Source: Splendidivirga corallicola (lineage in GTDB: Bacteria > Bacteroidota > Bacteroidia > Cytophagales > Cyclobacteriaceae). From it: DNA of 64,000 nucleotides. Below, piece by piece: positions 19,001 to 28,200 of this stretch. A model generated the notes under the pieces. That model searched no databases. It was not told where the DNA came from and saw only the letters and a program-made list of their open reading frames with translations. Made by a program: the position numbers and the translations under genes. Location: the NCBI GenBank assembly GCA_030442035.1, contig JAUJEA010000001.1, positions 310,001 through 374,000 on the forward strand, written 5' to 3'. How positions within the stretch are numbered: the first letter of the stretch is position 1; each line of letters starts with the position of its first letter.

Positions 19001-22000
19001 TACCCCTCGAGAAGTTCAAAGTACCACTTCCACTCTTAGTCATGTTATAAAAGGCACCCGATCCTGAACCACTGTATGTCTGGCTACTTCCGCTGTTAAA
19101 TGTTAATGTATTGTTATTAGCTGTATAAGTTCCATTATGAGTAAAATCACCGGTAATGGTCAGGCCTAATCCATTAGCATCAAGTGTATTATTTGCAGCA
19201 AGGGTCAAATTCCCTCCCACTGTCAATGCATTTACATTTAGAATCACTCTTGGACTGTTACTACCATTTATTTCCAGGTTATTCAATGGTATCATAGAGT
19301 TAATACCAATATCCTGGTTTGTCGGTGTATCAGTATTACCAATTGTCAAAGTTGATCCGGCAACATCGGATGTAGCAGGATCCAAAAAGACCGTAGCAAT
19401 GGATGGGTTATTTGTGTTTTCCCTCACAATTGTCAGACTTCCTCCTGTATGAGTAAAATCACTCCCTGCATTCAAAATTTCAAAAACACCTCGAGTAGCC
19501 TCAGGAGCTGCATTTTTACCGACAACTACTGAACCTCCCGTTTGCGTGTATAACAAAATACCATCGGAAGTGGTTGTTCTTCTTCTCAGTTGAGAACCAA
19601 TTGTTAAAGTTCCGGAAGAAATTTCCAATGTTGCATTTCCTGAAGAGGAATACTGAAGATAATTGTTACCATTATTCACTGCATCATCCATATCTACAGT
19701 TCCCCCATTGATCCTTAATAAACCGTCCAGGGTAATTCCCGAATCATCACCTCCTACGTTAACTGTTCCTGCAGTAACTTCTAATACCGTGGTATTGGCA
19801 ATTGAAAAATCAGCTCCACCCGTGGTAAGGTTTATATCAATATCAGCATCGTTAAGAACCAATCGGCCATTTTGAAGTTCTAAAGCTTTAGTATTTCCAT
19901 TGGTCGGTCCACTAAGCGTAAAATCATCACTAAAAGTAAAAGTATTGCTCTGATCAGTTCCCTTATCTAATTCAATACGGTAGAATTCCGGTACCGAAGT
20001 AGATGTTCTGGAATAGCTGTTGTCACTCTCGCCCTGCAATTCAAGAATCGCTCTTGGCCTCACGTTGCTTGCATTGTAAAGATCAAGATCATATCCGTTG
20101 CCGGCACCGTGTAAGATATCCCCCTTGACAATAAGCCTATGTTCCAAATCATTTCCGGAATCATCAACAACTAAGTCTCTATCTCGAGGATCGCTGAAGG
20201 GATCAACCGTAAAATCTACGTCTCCATTCACAGTTAAAGTAATAGCAGCCCCTGTACTTGGAAAGTGAAATGTGCCTCCAACCCACATACCTACCCATAA
20301 ATCACCCAGTACTTCGATGTCCTGATTTGGTATCAAATCACCATTACCCTGAACAACTAAGTTGGCATTGGTGGTAATGGCCTGATCAATTGTATAGGAC
20401 GCAGATTCTACCATAAGGCTTGGAATCGGGGTGGGTATATTGTTCAAAGTATAGGTAGTGCTTCCGCCATTTCTGAAATACAAGAAGTAAGATTCAACAT
20501 TGGTCCCAAAGTCTCCAAAATCTCCATTTACAGTAGGATCCGCTGTTGCGCTAAAGGATATCATTCCTGTTCCAGTAACAACCCCCAATTCAAAAGTACC
20601 AGCTATCCAAAACTGAAGTCGTGATACGTTCTCCGAATCCGGAGTGGGTGATGTCCCATAGTCATGTTCAAATTGTATGGATCCTACATCCTCTGTCCCA
20701 GCATTAACATTCACTCTATGGCCATTTCTAATGACTACAATGCTTCCGGCAGTTGGAACACCATTGCTACCTGTATCGGGATCGCCAATACGCCATGTAG
20801 TAGTTGTATTCCAGTTACCATTGGCCTGACTATAGTAAACATCAGGCTGACCATTGAATCGATTAGAAGGACCGGCCGAGTAATCCGCATTTTCAACATC
20901 AAATGGCGTACCATCACCGTCAAAGTTAATATCATGTCCGGTCGGATTATTTATACTGGTGTTATCCTCATGAGATCTTGTAAAAGGATTTGCTGACAAT
21001 ACTTTACCCGCTCTCCAGGAATTCGGATAGCTAGCGGCACTTCCGGTTCCATCATCATTTTCACTACCGGAAAATGTATAACTGGTGACTTTTGGTACTG
21101 TCGTAAAATCTCTGTGCTCCACGTGCCAGTAGTAAGATAGCATTGTTCCCCCACTACCATTGGTAGTAGGTAAGACTTCATCTGCCGGGCTCACGCTAAT
21201 ATATCCGTCATCACTAAAACTTGACAGTACAGCGACTAGGGGTGTATATCTCACGTCTGCATTGGCGTCAGTACCAATAGGGAAGGTAAGTGTTTCGTTG
21301 GCATCCAGATACATCTCCAATCCACCGTCAGAAGCATTACCGTCGGTTTGGATCATAGCAGTAGTGCTAAATGTTCCTGTAATTGAAGCACTTGCTCCGG
21401 CCATGGTTAGTTTACTAGTGTTGATATCAAATACACCACCATTAAGTTTGAGTTCGCTGGTAATGCTTGTATTTCCTGATAAGGAAATACCATTGGCATT
21501 ATTAATTTCCACACTACCAAACACACCACCTACTGAGGTGATGGTTTGCGTTGTTCCTCCATCTAAGAGAAGTTTTCCACTATCATTGGAAAATCCTAAT
21601 GTATCTGCCACGTAGACATTACCTTGTGCACTGATGGTATAAGTATCATAATCAAGATTCCCTTTTTCCACCCTTAACTCACCGTTGATTTGCATTGCTG
21701 TGCCGGCACCGTTCGCAATTAGGATCGCATCAGTACCATCCGATTTGTTAATGGTGAAATTGTTAAATGTTTGCAAAGCTGCAAAATCAAAATTAGAGTT
21801 CTTGGAACCATTTATAGTTGTTGTATTAACCCCATGCGTGTATGTAGCGCCTGAAGCAATGGTAAAATCTGCTCCAATAGTCACATCAAAGCCACTTGCA
21901 TTGAAGTCCGCATTAGCAGCAATTGTTAAATCATTTAATACTACAAGTGGTTGCGCTGCTAAGGAAGTAATATCTGGATCGGTTCCATCATTGGTATAGG

Positions 22001-24767
22001 CACTGATTAATACCTCTTCAGATCCACCCGCACTGTTTCTTATTTCCAGATCCCAGAAAGGTGCGGTTGAATTAAACTTATATTCTACCCCCGATCTACT
22101 GGCATCCATGATCACTTTTCCCCCGGTAACATTATAGTTACCGTTATCAACCCCGATTAATATACCACCACCATCATTAGCGACTTGTTCCAAATTAATT
22201 GGATGGTCAACAATTAGTGTACCGCCGGTCATGGTAAAGGAATTTCCGCCATAGGGTAATGAAAAAGTATAATTTTCATATCCGTAGTTGTCATTATCCC
22301 TTCCTCCAATGTTTGCAGTACCTCCCGATTGCATATAAAATCCACTGTGCCCTGCTCCGTTACCTGAAGGACCAAGCAGCGCAGCATTAAGAATTCCATT
22401 TCCTTCCACAATCACTCCCCCTGCGTCTCTTAAATATATGCCATGATCATTGATAGTCATTTGTCCGGTTCCACTCACTTGTAATTCACCTGCCACTCTT
22501 AACCACTCACCACCAAAGTTTACAGTTCCATTTTCTACCCAAAGTCTTGCATCCGAATCAATAGTATAAGTTGTACCAGTACTATTCATATTCGGAATAT
22601 TAATGTTCGTCCCGATCTTGATAGTTCCTGCTCTAAGATCTAATGCATTATTTGTTAAGATATTAGGTTCGGTTCCTGTACCACTGTTGTTTGTTCTTCC
22701 AAATAGATTAAAATTACTTGTGGCACTAGCCTGAAAATCTACTATATAAGTTTTATCGGTTCCTTTGTCTACAATAATTCTATAGAAATCTGTTGGGCCG
22801 TTGCAAGTCACTGTTTGATGAGCAGAAGCATTATCAAAAGTTACATTTACAATACCATCAGTTGGATTGGTGGTCGGTACAGATGTTTGATTTGTAAATT
22901 CGACCGTTCCTGCATTCGTTAGATCACCACTTAAAGTTACATTGTGGGTTGCATTACCTGTGCCCAGAGTGATTTGTCCATTGCTCTGAACCTCAACATC
23001 TTCTGTTACAGAAAGGGTTCGACCATTGGCGGAATTATTATTAATTTGAAAAATACCTTGTTTTACAGTTAGATTTCCATTGATGGTATAATCACTTAGA
23101 AGTGTAACAATATCATTGGTAGCATCCATATCTACTTCCACATTGTAGAATGTCCTATCGGTAGATAAGGAATGGCCTCCACCTTGATACACCACAGTAC
23201 CTTCGCCCTGATCCTTGGTAACGAAATGTGTGGCGTTTCCGCCCGGAAAATTATCAGCAGACATTAATATTCTGCCACTTCCTCGAATTGTTCCAAAGTT
23301 ATGACCGGTTGAGGTAGTGAGATCCAAATTACCTGTTATAGTAATACTTCCAATAGTCAGGTTATTGGTTGATGATTGTACGGTAACAGTTCTTCCCGAA
23401 GTAATTACCACAATATCCGAGGTTCCGGGAGTTTGGCTCGAAGGGTTATCATAGCTAGGAACCACTGAGCCATCCAATGTCCATGTATTTGGATCATTCC
23501 AGTTTCCGGTTTGATAACTGTACCAGGTGGTGGATGTAGGATAACTGTAGCGAACAGATGTAACACCGGACAAACTCGCTGAATTAAATGAATATTGCAA
23601 TGCATCAGTTGCATCTTTATTCAATCCAATGGTGGCATTGCTACCATCATTATAACCGGCATTACCAAAATCCGTGTCCTGGTAAACAAAATCTATATTG
23701 TTCGAACCTTCATATAATACAACCTGAAAAGTCACACCATTTGTACCCGCTCTGAGATCCCAATGTTCTACATCATCCCATTGAACAATAAATCGTCTGT
23801 TAGGTGCGGTTCCAAGTTCTTGGTAATATATATCCCCTTGACCACCTGATGCTGCTGGATAAAAATCGTCATAATAAGGGGCAATTATGTAAGTATAAGT
23901 TGATGTTGGAAAAGATCCTCTGTTATTCCACCTGGTATCAGTTCCTGAGATTGCCCCGAAAAGAATGGTACCATTATCTGAAATTCTAAGATCTCTGGAG
24001 GTTGTTCCATAGAAATCAAAATCAAATGACATCGAAACAGTAGTTTCACCTTCGTCACCTAATCCTGTTGCTGTACCTGTTCCACTTATGTCCTCAAAAG
24101 CTATAGTACCCCCAGTTTCATCTGAATCTATGTAGGTATATCCAAAGCTATCAGGACCTCCGGATGTAAATACATATGGATAATTCGAGATAGTTTTATT
24201 GTCAAAGATAATTGGAGTGGTAATATCTCCTTTTTTGCTTTCCAATACCCAGTCTCCCCTCTTCAAAGTATTTCCCGTATGATCTTCGGAAGCTGCTATA
24301 TCAAGTTCAGTTAATGTATGTAATTCATTTATGAGAGATTCACCATACTTCCCTGATACCACTCGACAGCCATAAATCAGCAAATCGGCATTTTCAGAAC
24401 ATGCCAATTGCCAGGATTTGAGCTCTTTTTCAAATTGAGATATGTTATGGTAGCTGAGGTTTGTATTCCCCAACTGGAAACTTCCTGGTTTACCATGCGA
24501 GATGATGTGAATGCTCTGAAGGTCACTGAAGGCATTCAAGTGTTGAGTTATCTGAGCAACTCCATCTTTTCTGCTGTCCAGTGTTATGACTTTCGCATCA
24601 TGAATCCCATTGATCAATTGTTGATATCCCTCAATTGCAGGATCAATGAATACGACCACTTCAGAATCACTTTGACTAACTTTTAAATTGGTTTCATTAT
24701 TGATTTCAGCCTTTGAATGAAAAAATAGATAGCTGCTAATAATGAAAAAAAGGAAAAATCTTCTCAT
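16095..24767 (-). CDS. giant T9SS-secreted protein with DUF4347 domain and beta-helix-like repeats
   Basis: The 2890-residue protein has a signal peptide (MRRFFLFFIISSYLFFHSKA), then a DUF4347 domain (about 36-185) with H91 in IISHGKPG and C134 in LIYGCRVVSG, placed like the His/Cys dyad of caspase-fold peptidases. Next comes a nidogen-like beta-sandwich module (about 203-415), shared with the protein at 25218. The long middle is Gly/Thr/Asn-rich with dozens of short G-D-L-T-type repeats (NGTLDV, LTLNG, FSGNV), suggesting parallel beta-helix. Two W-containing segments (GNWNDPNTW, GNWNTTTTW) restart the repeats. Residues about 2700-2800 are fibronectin-like (DWKTASETNNDFFEIQRS) and about 2805-2890 are a type A T9SS sorting domain. 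Surface adhesin or glycan-binding roles are plausible but not shown. Confidence 0.85.
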   Translation of the reverse strand: MRRFFLFFIISSYLFFHSKAEINNETNLKVSQSDSEVVVFIDPAIEGYQQLINGIHDAKVITLDSRKDGVAQITQHLNAFSDLQSIHIISHGKPGSFQLGNTNLSYHNISQFEKELKSWQLACSENADLLIYGCRVVSGKYGESLINELHTLTELDIAASEDHTGNTLKRGDWVLESKKGDITTPIIFDNKTISNYPYVFTSGGPDSFGYTYIDSDETGGTIAFEDISGTGTATGLGDEGETTVSMSFDFDFYGTTSRDLRISDNGTILFGAISGTDTRWNNRGSFPTSTYTYIIAPYYDDFYPAASGGQGDIYYQELGTAPNRRFIVQWDDVEHWDLRAGTNGVTFQVVLYEGSNNIDFVYQDTDFGNAGYNDGSNATIGLNKDATDALQYSFNSASLSGVTSVRYSYPTSTTWYSYQTGNWNDPNTWTLDGSVVPSYDNPSSQTPGTSDIVVITSGRTVTVQSSTNNLTIGSITITGNLDLTTSTGHNFGTIRGSGRILMSADNFPGGNATHFVTKDQGEGTVVYQGGGHSLSTDRTFYNVEVDMDATNDIVTLLSDYTINGNLTVKQGIFQINNNSANGRTLSVTEDVEVQSNGQITLGTGNATHNVTLSGDLTNAGTVEFTNQTSVPTTNPTDGIVNVTFDNASAHQTVTCNGPTDFYRIIVDKGTDKTYIVDFQASATSNFNLFGRTNNSGTGTEPNILTNNALDLRAGTIKIGTNINIPNMNSTGTTYTIDSDARLWVENGTVNFGGEWLRVAGELQVSGTGQMTINDHGIYLRDAGGVIVEGNGILNAALLGPSGNGAGHSGFYMQSGGTANIGGRDNDNYGYENYTFSLPYGGNSFTMTGGTLIVDHPINLEQVANDGGGILIGVDNGNYNVTGGKVIMDASRSGVEYKFNSTAPFWDLEIRNSAGGSEEVLISAYTNDGTDPDITSLAAQPLVVLNDLTIAANADFNASGFDVTIGADFTIASGATYTHGVNTTTINGSKNSNFDFAALQTFNNFTINKSDGTDAILIANGAGTAMQINGELRVEKGNLDYDTYTISAQGNVYVADTLGFSNDSGKLLLDGGTTQTITSVGGVFGSVEINNANGISLSGNTSITSELKLNGGVFDINTSKLTMAGASASITGTFSTTAMIQTDGNASDGGLEMYLDANETLTFPIGTDANADVRYTPLVAVLSSFSDDGYISVSPADEVLPTTNGSGGTMLSYYWHVEHRDFTTVPKVTSYTFSGSENDDGTGSAASYPNSWRAGKVLSANPFTRSHEDNTSINNPTGHDINFDGDGTPFDVENADYSAGPSNRFNGQPDVYYSQANGNWNTTTTWRIGDPDTGSNGVPTAGSIVVIRNGHRVNVNAGTEDVGSIQFEHDYGTSPTPDSENVSRLQFWIAGTFELGVVTGTGMISFSATADPTVNGDFGDFGTNVESYFLYFRNGGSTTYTLNNIPTPIPSLMVESASYTIDQAITTNANLVVQGNGDLIPNQDIEVLGDLWVGMWVGGTFHFPSTGAAITLTVNGDVDFTVDPFSDPRDRDLVVDDSGNDLEHRLIVKGDILHGAGNGYDLDLYNASNVRPRAILELQGESDNSYSRTSTSVPEFYRIELDKGTDQSNTFTFSDDFTLSGPTNGNTKALELQNGRLVLNDADIDINLTTGGADFSIANTTVLEVTAGTVNVGGDDSGITLDGLLRINGGTVDMDDAVNNGNNYLQYSSSGNATLEISSGTLTIGSQLRRRTTTSDGILLYTQTGGSVVVGKNAAPEATRGVFEILNAGSDFTHTGGSLTIVRENTNNPSIATVFLDPATSDVAGSTLTIGNTDTPTNQDIGINSMIPLNNLEINGSNSPRVILNVNALTVGGNLTLAANNTLDANGLGLTITGDFTHNGTYTANNNTLTFNSGSSQTYSGSGSGAFYNMTKSGSGTLNFSRGNTVNNVLNISQGTFATGTQSIDLNGKMIHDATHTSTSGNGIVFSGTSAQTLERSGVGTSTLGIITIDNSSGVSIPDGNGYNFNITNRLRLSSGVFDIGSSLLTLGTSADILEVNTFSSTNMIETNNSFTDNGVRKEFLAGTTTDFTFPVGEGIYTPVTINLSDVGHTTGTTAGNLTVRPANEFHPVVNDGSDALGSGDINNVLQYYWTIDANNFDNNFVADLIFTYDDTHVKADEAGMSESDYITARILSDNNPSGNINKNGGTVNTGANTLTFGFSSVDHEGISGDYFAGIDQAIPSQVPTYTATTDGNVDAAIYTPVVPGGGAPQGAIVVVDPGVTVTINGNGVSLYQTQINGTLDVGTTVNHRLGTVTGTGTLRISGSTLPNGFYNDFFSCSGGGLEYSGSTDYDVLGNITTLSTLTFSGTGERRLANNDINVCNDLTVNGPTFINDNGRDITVQGDLILQTGTFETGVGNNNNIQGNLTLNGGTFDGMTGGTNTVDGNVSIAGGTLTVGSGGSLNIEGNLSFTSGTFNGGSGLSKIVLNGSGAQDVSGTFTGASQMHRLEVNNGNGVTFSGNVDINNELLLTNGIIANGSNNLTLNASATVTPSTGSSSSYVNGALRKIMNVSSSFTFPVGSGSRWGYASVNNVSEGGLTWQVEYFNQGAINDAAISNMTPASSSILTMSGNEYWKIADDVGTAPSGSVTAEIGLSWDGSSDVSATQTEREQLEIMAWNTTNSNWDNFGGANFSAGHTQSGGSLTSSTNVTFSERIITLGSTDSANPLPIELIEFNAVAVEGEVKLDWKTASETNNDFFEIQRSEDGENWEVIGILDGAGTTSVVQSYDFTDQRPLFGQSYYRLRQIDFDGQFSYSWVETVYNEFGENNIDARLYPNPTSKDNMNLQVLTQNRENVVSVTLVDLMGKKFFEQKYDPSEFNKDQKIHTIAELRSGIYILIVEQGTKQIKEKIIIE

Positions 24768-25217
24768 AACCTAAATTTTAACAATACCTCAAATACCTTT
24801 TAAAAAAACACAATGCTGTGACGTGACCAAGTAAACTTGGACAATCTGAATCACAGCATTACATGATTGTATTTTTAACTAGTCAAGACAATTTAGCCCC
24901 AGCTTGACACAGGTAAATTTATAATTAATAGGAAAATGTAACCAGGCTTCGTAAAATAGGCAGGCTTGGATAGTGTAAGAAATAAAGGCGTTTTAAAACA
25001 AAGTTACCTTAGAATATTGCATGATTAAGTGCATTTTTTTATATCCATAGCAGTATAATCGCTCTAAAGCCCGATAATTCCATTTGGACAAAAAAGACTT
25101 CATAGAAATAAGACGTGTACATAATTATCAACTTTTACATCAATTTTGCACCAATGGTCAAAATTATTTTAATGGACATCCAACGCCTCCATTGGACCAC
25201 TTTTTTATAGGCCAGAT
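24768..25217. other. 450-bp gap between the two giant genes
   Basis: No gene is seen. The gap holds a nested hairpin at 24812-24860 and a possible -7 box for the giant gene, TAACTTTG on the minus strand at 25006-24999, which would give a leader of about 225 nt. A pair of 7-bp arms (CCAATGG and CCATTGG, about 25153 and 25191) lies just after the stop of the 1276-residue gene, but it lacks a T tract and is not called a terminator. Confidence 0.5.
24812..24860 (-). promoter_or_regulatory. nested hairpin in the putative leader of the giant gene
   Basis: Perfect 10-bp arms AATGCTGTGA (24812-24821) and TCACAGCATT (24851-24860) flank an inner perfect 6-bp inverted repeat CCAAGT-AA-ACTTGG (24827-24840). 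The structure ends about 45 nt upstream of the start codon of the 2890-residue gene. It may be a leader RNA structure or a protein-binding palindrome. No T tract follows, so it is not a classical terminator. Confidence 0.45.
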
Positions 25218-28200
25218 TTACACAATAATGATCTTTTCTTTATAGGTTTGGCCATTCTGTTTCACTACTAAAATGTAAATACCGCTTTTTATTTTTTTTG
25301 CCGGATTCAACAATCTATCAGATGTTAATTCACCAGGATCGAAAGTTTCATTCAAATATCCCACTCCTGAAATATCAAACAGCTCCACTAAAACTTCATT
25401 TTGCCTGTTTTCAGTAGCTACCCGTATATTAATATTGTGCTGATCTGTTGGATTCGGATAAACAGTCACTTCCAACTGTCTTCCGGTAAACGGATTATCG
25501 ATGGCTACTACATTGGAAAAATCAAATTGACCATCAAAATCAATCTGCCTTAGTCTATACAAAGATCCACCAAATAAGGGTGTTTTATCTGTGAAGGAAT
25601 AGGTTGATATTTCGTTAACCGTACCATTTCCATTAACACTTCCTATAACCTCAAAATTTCGGCCATCTTCAGATCTTTGAATTTCGAAAAAATCATTATT
25701 GATTTCTGAGGCTGTTTTCCAATCTAAATGTACTTTGCCATTATCCAACACAGCTTCGAACGAAAGCCAAGTTACCGGCAATGGCGAATTTCCAATTGTT
25801 CCCAGCATTAATTGGCTGAAGCCCGTAACACCATCAAAAGTTGCTTCTCCTGAGGCAACCATAGCGGCATCCCCCTCCTCGGAAGACACCCAGGTACCAT
25901 AACTGTTGCTGGATCTTTTTAACAGCCTGAGATTAGATGGTGTAGTAGCATCATCTACGCTTACTGTACCGGATCCCAGAGCCAATGTAACATTTGCTGA
26001 AAAGCTACCTGATCCGAATTTTCTTACTATCCAATACTTTGCATGAACGTCAGCCAATATAGGAACATCATTTTTTGGATCATTGCCAGGTGCGGATTCG
26101 CCTGTTATTTTACTTATTACTACATCCTCAGCTCCACCACTCCAGGAGGTAAAGTTCAATGTTGCCCCGGTACTACCAAAATTTACTATGCCAGTTGCAT
26201 TAACATTTTGCAGGTAACTTATGCCTCCTCCTATGGCTACAGTGGAGGTAAGCCTTGCAGGATATGTGGATGAGGTAACTCCATCACCCAGTATTCCATT
26301 ATTGCCACCAACCTGTGCATCACTTATGGTTGTGCCACTGGCTTCATTGAATTGCCAATAATTAGATAAGTTACTTTCGGAGCCTAAAAGCGTTAAATGT
26401 AAATTTTCCCTAATTTCATTTTGAGAGCGGGAAACACTCCATATCCTTACTTCATCTATTTCGCCGGTAAAATAATTACTCGAATGATCTTGGCCTATTA
26501 CAACATCCGCACTGGAAGCTGTATTCACAGTTTGACCTGAGCTTGAAGATAGTGTTTCTGGTGTTCCGTCTACATACAAAACGCCATCGGTAATATTGGA
26601 TCCTGTGAATGACACGGCAATATGATGCCAGGAATCATCCCTAAGATCAGTATCTCCCTCAATATGACCACCACCAACATCCGTTCTTAAATATCCGCTG
26701 GAAGAAATACTCATTGTCCAATCCGAGCCTGAAGTATTATTACCCCAGGAAATAATTGGTCCACTGGTGGAAGTTTTGATCCACGCTTCGATGGTCCTGT
26801 CATTACTACCTGTAATTCCCTTATAGCCGGTAAATGTAACATAATCCCCTCCATCGAATGAGAGGGCATTAGCTCTTAAAGGTGTTATCCCGGATATTTT
26901 TCTGTCACCACCCGGAGCAGTAACAGTTGGTGTTCTATTTGTTCCGTCTACTGTAATTTGCGTACATTCTGCATCTATTGCATTGCCTTTCGTTGCTGAA
27001 GCATTGATGTCATATGTAAGCCAGAAGTAATTGGTCCCTTCTGATAGTTGTTGCGTATCGTTTATAACAAAGCTTCCATTTGGACTGGCAACAACATCAC
27101 CGAATAGTTCTCCCGTAGCAAATGTATTGTTTGTACCGGTATAATAAACTTTAGCGTTGGTTATATCTGCAGTATTAGTTGTTCCTGTTGTGTTAAAGGT
27201 AAAGGAGGTAACATCCAATGGGTCCAGTGAGTTACTCGTAACTATTTCGATTCCAATTACCTGCTGATCTTCTACTCCTTTTGACAGGTTATTTGTATTT
27301 TGACTTACTGTACTTGAAGTATAGCTCATGCAATTCACATTAGTGGTTATATCCAGCTGGTAATTCCCTACATCTCCTGAATCATATCCACCAACAAGAA
27401 TATAATAAGTTTCACCTTCCTCAGCTGTAAAAGTTACTTTTGAATAATAACCGGGGCCACTATCATCGTCTCCATCGATACAGGTAGTACTTCCGCACGA
27501 GCCTGAAAATACCCAGATTTTAGTATCATCCAAGTCAGGGTCTGATATGTCAATTGTCTCTGCCGTTATTTCCGTACCATTTCCTTCTAACACGTACCAA
27601 TGTTTTTCGTGCGTATTGCTGGAAGTTCCACAATTACCATAGTTGGATGTATCTCCTCCGCTTGTATTTCCAGTTACAGAAATGTTTCCGCATCCACTTA
27701 CCGATTTCGCATTAGCACAACTCGATGCATCAGGTATGGTTGAAGATATTGTTCTTGATCCAGTGGGAGCCGTTGTGGAGGGCACCCTATTGATTCCCCC
27801 AACGACTACCTGATTGCATTCTGCATCCACCACATTTCCGCCGGTTGCATCTTCTTTAATATTGTAGGTCAACCAGAAATAATTATTACCTGTTACCAAA
27901 GATTGGGAGCCTGTAATAGCAAAAGGTCCGTTTGGTGCCGATTCCGAACCAAATATTACGTCCTTTGAGAAGTTAGGACCGTTACCAGAATAATATATTA
28001 CAGCATTGTAAATATCATTATTGGGATCGGAAGTGCCATTGGTATTCAAGCTGAACGAAGTAATATCAAAGGGTGTCCTGTTTCCATTTACTACTACTCG
28101 CAATTCAATTACTTTTTGCCCATTGTCTCCGGGTGCCACGTTACTCGTAATCGTTTGAAACAAATCACTCGAGGTGTATGACATACTCGTTGAATTGCTA

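Noticed and set aside
21160-21615. A 151-codon plus-strand ORF, with several others, opposite the 2890-residue gene
   Set aside because: These are antisense shadows caused by the Thr/Gly/Asn-rich repeats of the minus-strand gene; the translation has low-complexity, shadow-like composition.
16700-23500. Repetitive sequence that might suggest a CRISPR array or tandem DNA repeat
   Set aside because: The repeats are irregular and exist at the protein level, in frame, without constant repeat and spacer lengths.
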